From assembly GCF_006149005.1 (NCBI RefSeq), contig NZ_VBSL01000010.1, positions 83,042 to 147,041 on the forward strand: a DNA stretch of 64,000 nt, given 5' to 3'. The notes below the pieces were generated by a model. The model was not told the DNA's origin and ran no database searches. It saw nothing but the letters and a program-made list of their open reading frames with translations. The DNA comes from Larkinella sp. C7 (GTDB lineage Bacteria > Bacteroidota > Bacteroidia > Cytophagales > Spirosomataceae). The number at the start of each line of letters is the position of its first letter. Positions within the stretch are counted from its first letter, which is position 1. Positions 60,561 through 64,000 of this stretch are shown here, piece after piece. A program made the translations under genes and the position numbers.

Positions 60561-62084
60561 ATGAAACTCTACTTCATGCGGTTAGGGCTTCTATGCCTTC
60601 TGCTGACTATTTTTCACCTACAACTCCGGGCGCAGGTTTCGCTGACCGGCCAGCTTCGTACCCGTACGGAACTGCGCGACGGTTTCGGCAATCTGGCACC
60701 CAAAAACAGCCGGGCGGCCGCTTTTACGTCGCAACGCACCCGGCTGACGTTCGGTTACAAATGGGATCGCGTTCTCTTTAACGTTTCCGTGCAGGACGTA
60801 CGGGTGTGGGGCCAGGACGCTTCCAGCATCAACAGCACCGACGGAAACCGGCTGATGATCCACGAAGCCTGGGCCGATCTGACGCTCATCAATGCCGCCG
60901 ATAGTACGCTGAAATTCAAGCCCATTGACAGGTTATCCCTGAAAATTGGACGTCAGGAACTGGTGTATGACGACGTCCGCTTGCTGGGCAATCTCGACTG
61001 GCTCCAGCAGGCCCGCCGGTTCGATGCCGCCATCCTGAAAGCCCAGCACCACGGCTGGGCGCTGGATCTGGGCGTCGGCTTTAACCAGAATTCCGATGCG
61101 TTCGGAAACACCGGCACCTATTACACACCTGCCAATGCACCAGCGTCGGCACTTTCCAACAAAAACGTTTCGCTGGCGATTCCGGGCGGTTTTTTGCCCA
61201 CCGTCGGCAAAGGCGGGGTGCCGGTGGTGGCCAATGCGGTCAGTACCAACGGCCAGAATCAGCAGTTCAAGGCGTTTCAAATGGCGTATCTGACGCGGAA
61301 ATTTAACGGGACTAAATTCTCGGCGTTGGTCTTTAAAGACGATTTCTCGAAATACCGGACCGACTCGCTGGGCAGTGCGGCTACGGGCTACGTATATGGT
61401 CGGCGTTATGATGTTCCGGGCGTTCATTCCCGGCTGACCTACGGCGCGATGCTGACAGGACAGGCCACGGTTTCGGCCGCAAAAACCGGTCAGATTCTGT
61501 GGCAGGCTTTCGGCTATTTACAAAGCGGCAAAGACCGCGACGGTTTGCGCATCCGGAACGCCTATCACTACGGTGCCAACGTCACGTTCCAGAAAGGTTT
61601 GCTGAGTGTTACTCCCGGGTATGAAGTTCTTTCCGGCACCAATGCCGCAACCGTAAAACCGGGTGAAACCGGTCGCTTCGATCCGCTCTATGGCACCCCG
61701 CACAAACACTGGGGCTACATGGATTATTTCTACGTGGGCACCGGCGCACCGGCCGGCGGTTTGAAAGATGCGTTTCTGAAGTTCAAATACGCCGGAAAAC
61801 GCCTGACGACGGGCCTCGACGTGCATTATTTCGCCCTGGCGGCAACCACGTTCAACAAGATGCCCGATGCGGCATCCGGTGCAACACTCGATTCGAAACT
61901 GGGCATGGAGTTCGACTTTACGGCCACCTACAGCCTGAACAAATTCACGAGCCTGGAAGCCGGATACGCCTTGATGCGCGGCACGAATTCGCTGGAATAT
62001 ACGAAGCAAAACACCATGAATCAGAAAGATAAACTGGGAACCTGGGCGTATTTGATGATCAACATCCGCCCCACTTTCCTCTAA
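60561..62084 (+). CDS. Alginate-export-like outer-membrane porin of the nitrate locus
   Basis: A 507-residue protein from the ATG at 60561, with signal peptide (LGLLCLLLTIFHLQLRAQ). The mature part is a beta-barrel of the alginate export (AlgE-like) family: TRTELRDGFGN near the start, SQRTRLTFGYKWDRVLFNVSVQDVRVWG quoted in part as TRLTFGYKWD and VSVQDVRVWG, the LKIGRQELVYDD block near residue 130, and a final strand AYLMINIRPTFL. It is unlikely to export alginate here. Lying 18 nt before narK, it more probably lets nitrate and nitrite through the outer membrane. That role is inference from position. Confidence 0.85.
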   Translation: MKLYFMRLGLLCLLLTIFHLQLRAQVSLTGQLRTRTELRDGFGNLAPKNSRAAAFTSQRTRLTFGYKWDRVLFNVSVQDVRVWGQDASSINSTDGNRLMIHEAWADLTLINAADSTLKFKPIDRLSLKIGRQELVYDDVRLLGNLDWLQQARRFDAAILKAQHHGWALDLGVGFNQNSDAFGNTGTYYTPANAPASALSNKNVSLAIPGGFLPTVGKGGVPVVANAVSTNGQNQQFKAFQMAYLTRKFNGTKFSALVFKDDFSKYRTDSLGSAATGYVYGRRYDVPGVHSRLTYGAMLTGQATVSAAKTGQILWQAFGYLQSGKDRDGLRIRNAYHYGANVTFQKGLLSVTPGYEVLSGTNAATVKPGETGRFDPLYGTPHKHWGYMDYFYVGTGAPAGGLKDAFLKFKYAGKRLTTGLDVHYFALAATTFNKMPDAASGATLDSKLGMEFDFTATYSLNKFTSLEAGYALMRGTNSLEYTKQNTMNQKDKLGTWAYLMINIRPTFL

Positions 62085-62102
62085 TCATAAACCGAAAAAG
62101 CC

Positions 62103-63419
62103 ATGAACGCACCCGTAAATAAACCGCTCGAAACGCTGCCCGTATTCAGTTTCTCAGGCATTCAGATGAAGACTTTTCACATCACCTGGATGACGTTTTT
62201 TGTCTGCTTTTTCGGCTGGTTCGGTCTGGCCCCGCTGATGCCTGCCATCCGCGCCGATCTGGGACTGACGAAGCCCGAAGTGGGCAACACGATCATTGCC
62301 GCCGTGTCGGCCACCATCTTTGCCCGCCTGGTGGTCGGAAAATTGTGCGACACCTGGGGGCCGCGTAAAACCTACACGGCTTTGCTCGTGCTGGGTGCCT
62401 TTCCGGTCATGTTTGTCGGACTGGCCCACGACTACACCACATTTTTGCTGTTCCGTCTGGCAATCGGCGTCATCGGTGCCTCGTTTGTCATCACGCAGTT
62501 TCATACGTCGGTCATGTTTGCCCCCAAAATCAAGGGAACGGCCAATGCCGTGGCCGGGGGCTGGGGAAACCTGGGCGGGGGCATCACGCAACTCGCCATG
62601 CCGGTGATTATGGCCACGATTATCGGTTTTGGCTACACCAAGCCTGAAGCCTGGCGGCTGGCGATGATTTTTCCGGGCGTCCTGATGCTCATCATGGCGT
62701 TTGTTTATTTCCGCTACACGAAAGACACACCGAACGGCAACTACCGGGACGCCGGACCGGACGAGATCCAGCGTACGACGGTAAAAGGCGAGAAAATAAG
62801 CTTCTGGAAAGCCTGCGCCGACATCCGCGTCTGGGCTCTGTCGCTGGCGTATGCCTGCTGCTTCGGGATGGAAATCACCTTCGACGGGGTGGCGTCGCTC
62901 TATTTTTTCGACAATTTCGATATGAAAGAAACCGAAGCCGGTTTCTGGGCCATGCTGTTCGGATTCATGAACATTTTTGCCCGCGCCCTCGGCGGCATCG
63001 TCGCCGACAAAGTGGGAAATCAATACGGTATGCGCGGCAAAGGGCTGTTACTGGCCGGTTTGCTGCTGATGGAAGGCGTCGGCATTGCGCTCTTCGCACA
63101 GTCGGGCAGCCTGTCGATGGCGATTATTTCGATGATCAGCTTTGCACTGTTCCTGAAAATGGCCAATGGCAGCACCTACGCCATTGTGCCGTTCGTCAAT
63201 CCAAAAGCCGTTGGGGTCATTTCGGGGGTTGTCGGTGCCGGTGGTAACATTGGCGGTATGCTGATGGGCTTCCTATTCAAATCGCAATCCATCAGCTACG
63301 GACAGGCCTTCCTCTACATCGGTGGCATTGTCGCAGCGACCGGCCTGTTGCTGTTCCTCGTCAACTTCGGCAAAACCGCCGTCGTAAAAACCGCCGAAAC
63401 CGAATTGCAAACCGCTTAA
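62103..63419 (+). CDS. narK: Nitrate/nitrite transporter NarK (MFS)
   Basis: A 438-residue inner-membrane protein with twelve segments. NNP-family signatures are present: FFVCFFGWFGLAPLMP in segment 1, RLAIGVIGASFVITQFHTSVMF with the substrate-binding arginine, and the glycine-rich GGWGNLGGGITQLAMP; the second signature is GVVGAGGNIGGMLMG near residue 375. It takes nitrate up (and may exchange nitrite). It follows the porin by 18 nt and precedes nasA by 104 nt, the latter gap filled by element K. Confidence 0.95.
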   Translation: MNAPVNKPLETLPVFSFSGIQMKTFHITWMTFFVCFFGWFGLAPLMPAIRADLGLTKPEVGNTIIAAVSATIFARLVVGKLCDTWGPRKTYTALLVLGAFPVMFVGLAHDYTTFLLFRLAIGVIGASFVITQFHTSVMFAPKIKGTANAVAGGWGNLGGGITQLAMPVIMATIIGFGYTKPEAWRLAMIFPGVLMLIMAFVYFRYTKDTPNGNYRDAGPDEIQRTTVKGEKISFWKACADIRVWALSLAYACCFGMEITFDGVASLYFFDNFDMKETEAGFWAMLFGFMNIFARALGGIVADKVGNQYGMRGKGLLLAGLLLMEGVGIALFAQSGSLSMAIISMISFALFLKMANGSTYAIVPFVNPKAVGVISGVVGAGGNIGGMLMGFLFKSQSISYGQAFLYIGGIVAATGLLLFLVNFGKTAVVKTAETELQTA

Positions 63420-63424
63420 AAAAT

Positions 63425-63517
63425 AATGATGAATGATGGACGATGAACGATGAATTGCTAGCGCACTATATCATGCATTGTCCATCATTCATCGTCCATC
63501 GTTCATCATTCATCATT
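63425..63517. repeat. Heptamer palindrome, element K
   Basis: Arms 63425-63455 and 63487-63517 (31 nt, two mismatches) around a 31-nt loop. The left arm is AATGATG, AATGATG, GACGATG, AACGATG in strict phase; the right arm continues as complementary heptamers of TTCATCA type. It ends 6 nt before the nasA start codon, so it lies in the nasA leader. Confidence 0.9.
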
Positions 63518-63523
63518 CAAACC

Positions 63524-64000
63524 ATGTCTCATCAAACTACCTGTTGCTACTGTGGGGTTGGCTGTGGAATCGTCGTCAAACAGGAGCAGAACGGACGGCT
63601 GACGGTTGAAGGGGATAAGCAACATCCCTCCAACCGCGGCATGCTGTGTTCGAAAGGGATGAATCTGCACTATACGGTAATGGATCAGTCGGATCGGTTG
63701 CTGTATCCGCAGATGCGACTCAACCGGTCGATGCCGCTGCAACGGGTGAGCTGGGATGCCGCGCTGGAACGCACGGCTGCGGTTTTTAAGACCTTCATTC
63801 AAAAGTACGGGCCGGATTCGGTGGCGTTTTATGTGTCAGGGCAATGTCTGACGGAAGAATATTACCTGGTCAACAAGCTGATCAAGGGCTTTATTGGCTC
63901 CAACAACATCGATACCAACTCCCGGCTCTGCATGAGTTCGGCAGTGGTGGGCTATAAACTGTCGCTTGGGGAAGATTCCGTACCGGTTTGCTACGACGAC
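63524..64000 (+). CDS. nasA: Assimilatory nitrate reductase catalytic subunit, 3' partial
   Basis: The first 159 codons of a molybdopterin oxidoreductase; the gene runs past the window end. The N-terminal [4Fe-4S] motif C-x2-C-x3-C ... C is complete: TCCYCGVGCGIVV, then GMLCSKGMNLHYTV. The following blocks (VSWDAALERTAAVF; VAFYVSGQCLTEEYYLVNKL; NNIDTNSRLCMSSAVVGYK) are those of NasA/NarB nitrate reductases. It reduces nitrate to nitrite in the cytoplasm using bis-MGD molybdenum cofactor. With narK, nirBD and cobA it completes the assimilation route. Confidence 0.95.
   Translation, partial: MSHQTTCCYCGVGCGIVVKQEQNGRLTVEGDKQHPSNRGMLCSKGMNLHYTVMDQSDRLLYPQMRLNRSMPLQRVSWDAALERTAAVFKTFIQKYGPDSVAFYVSGQCLTEEYYLVNKLIKGFIGSNNIDTNSRLCMSSAVVGYKLSLGEDSVPVCYDD

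Overview
The window is a chromosomal segment of a Bacteroidota bacterium. It most resembles Cytophagales such as Spirosoma or Larkinella; this is inferred from gene content, not from a marker gene. The signs are two SusC/SusD pairs, a hybrid two-component regulator with propeller sensor, an ECF sigma/FecR pair, an AraC output domain, almost no Shine-Dalgarno sequences and one good TANNTTTG-type -7 box. I see no rRNA, tRNA, CRISPR array, insertion sequence or phage genes. The sequence carries 49 genes I can support, two of them cut by the window ends, and one gene remnant.

Layout. 1-9.5 kb: end of a vanadium haloperoxidase-like gene, a membrane-anchored unknown, a secreted zinc peptidase candidate, a Na+/H+ antiporter, a short-chain dehydrogenase remnant, a cupin, a FucP-type sugar transporter and two Gfo/Idh/MocA oxidoreductases. 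9.6-17.2 kb: CPA2 antiporter, ABC exporter, ArsO-type monooxygenase, NhaA and a methyltransferase. 17.3-21 kb: an arsenic operon, arsR-arsM-GNAT-ACR3-metallophosphoesterase, the last three coupled by ATGA overlaps, with two matching ArsR-type operators. 21-31 kb: a DUF1593 protein, an unknown secreted protein, and a polysaccharide locus (susD, susC, alginate lyase family enzyme, GH88 unsaturated uronidase). 31-33.4 kb: an AGCS symporter and a higBA toxin-antitoxin pair.

33.4-50.6 kb: ten genes on the minus strand in the order ECF sigma, fecR, STN-type susC, susD, aldolase, gntP, garR, mannonate dehydratase-like, glucarate dehydratase, hybrid regulator. The enzymes give a nearly complete D-glucarate route: dehydratase to 5-keto-4-deoxyglucarate, aldolase to pyruvate plus tartronate semialdehyde, and reductase to glycerate. 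Glycerate kinase is not in the window.

51-64 kb: two small unknown proteins, an alpha-L-fucosidase, then a nitrate assimilation locus. nirB, nirD, a NarX-like kinase and a NarL-like regulator run left; cobA (SUMT, for sirohaem), an outer-membrane porin, narK and the start of nasA run right from a shared AT-rich promoter region.

The least expected feature is a set of eleven long intergenic inverted repeats. Six of them (near 41.0, 49.9, 50.7, 50.95, 60.2 and 63.4 kb) have arms made of degenerate tandem heptamers kept in strict 7-nt phase; three of these share sequence. Two others (8.3 and 23.5 kb) are nested REPIN-like palindromes with a CTCCGGAGGAG core. They sit in gaps between genes, mostly inside same-strand clusters, and two of them encode the last residues of the neighbouring protein.
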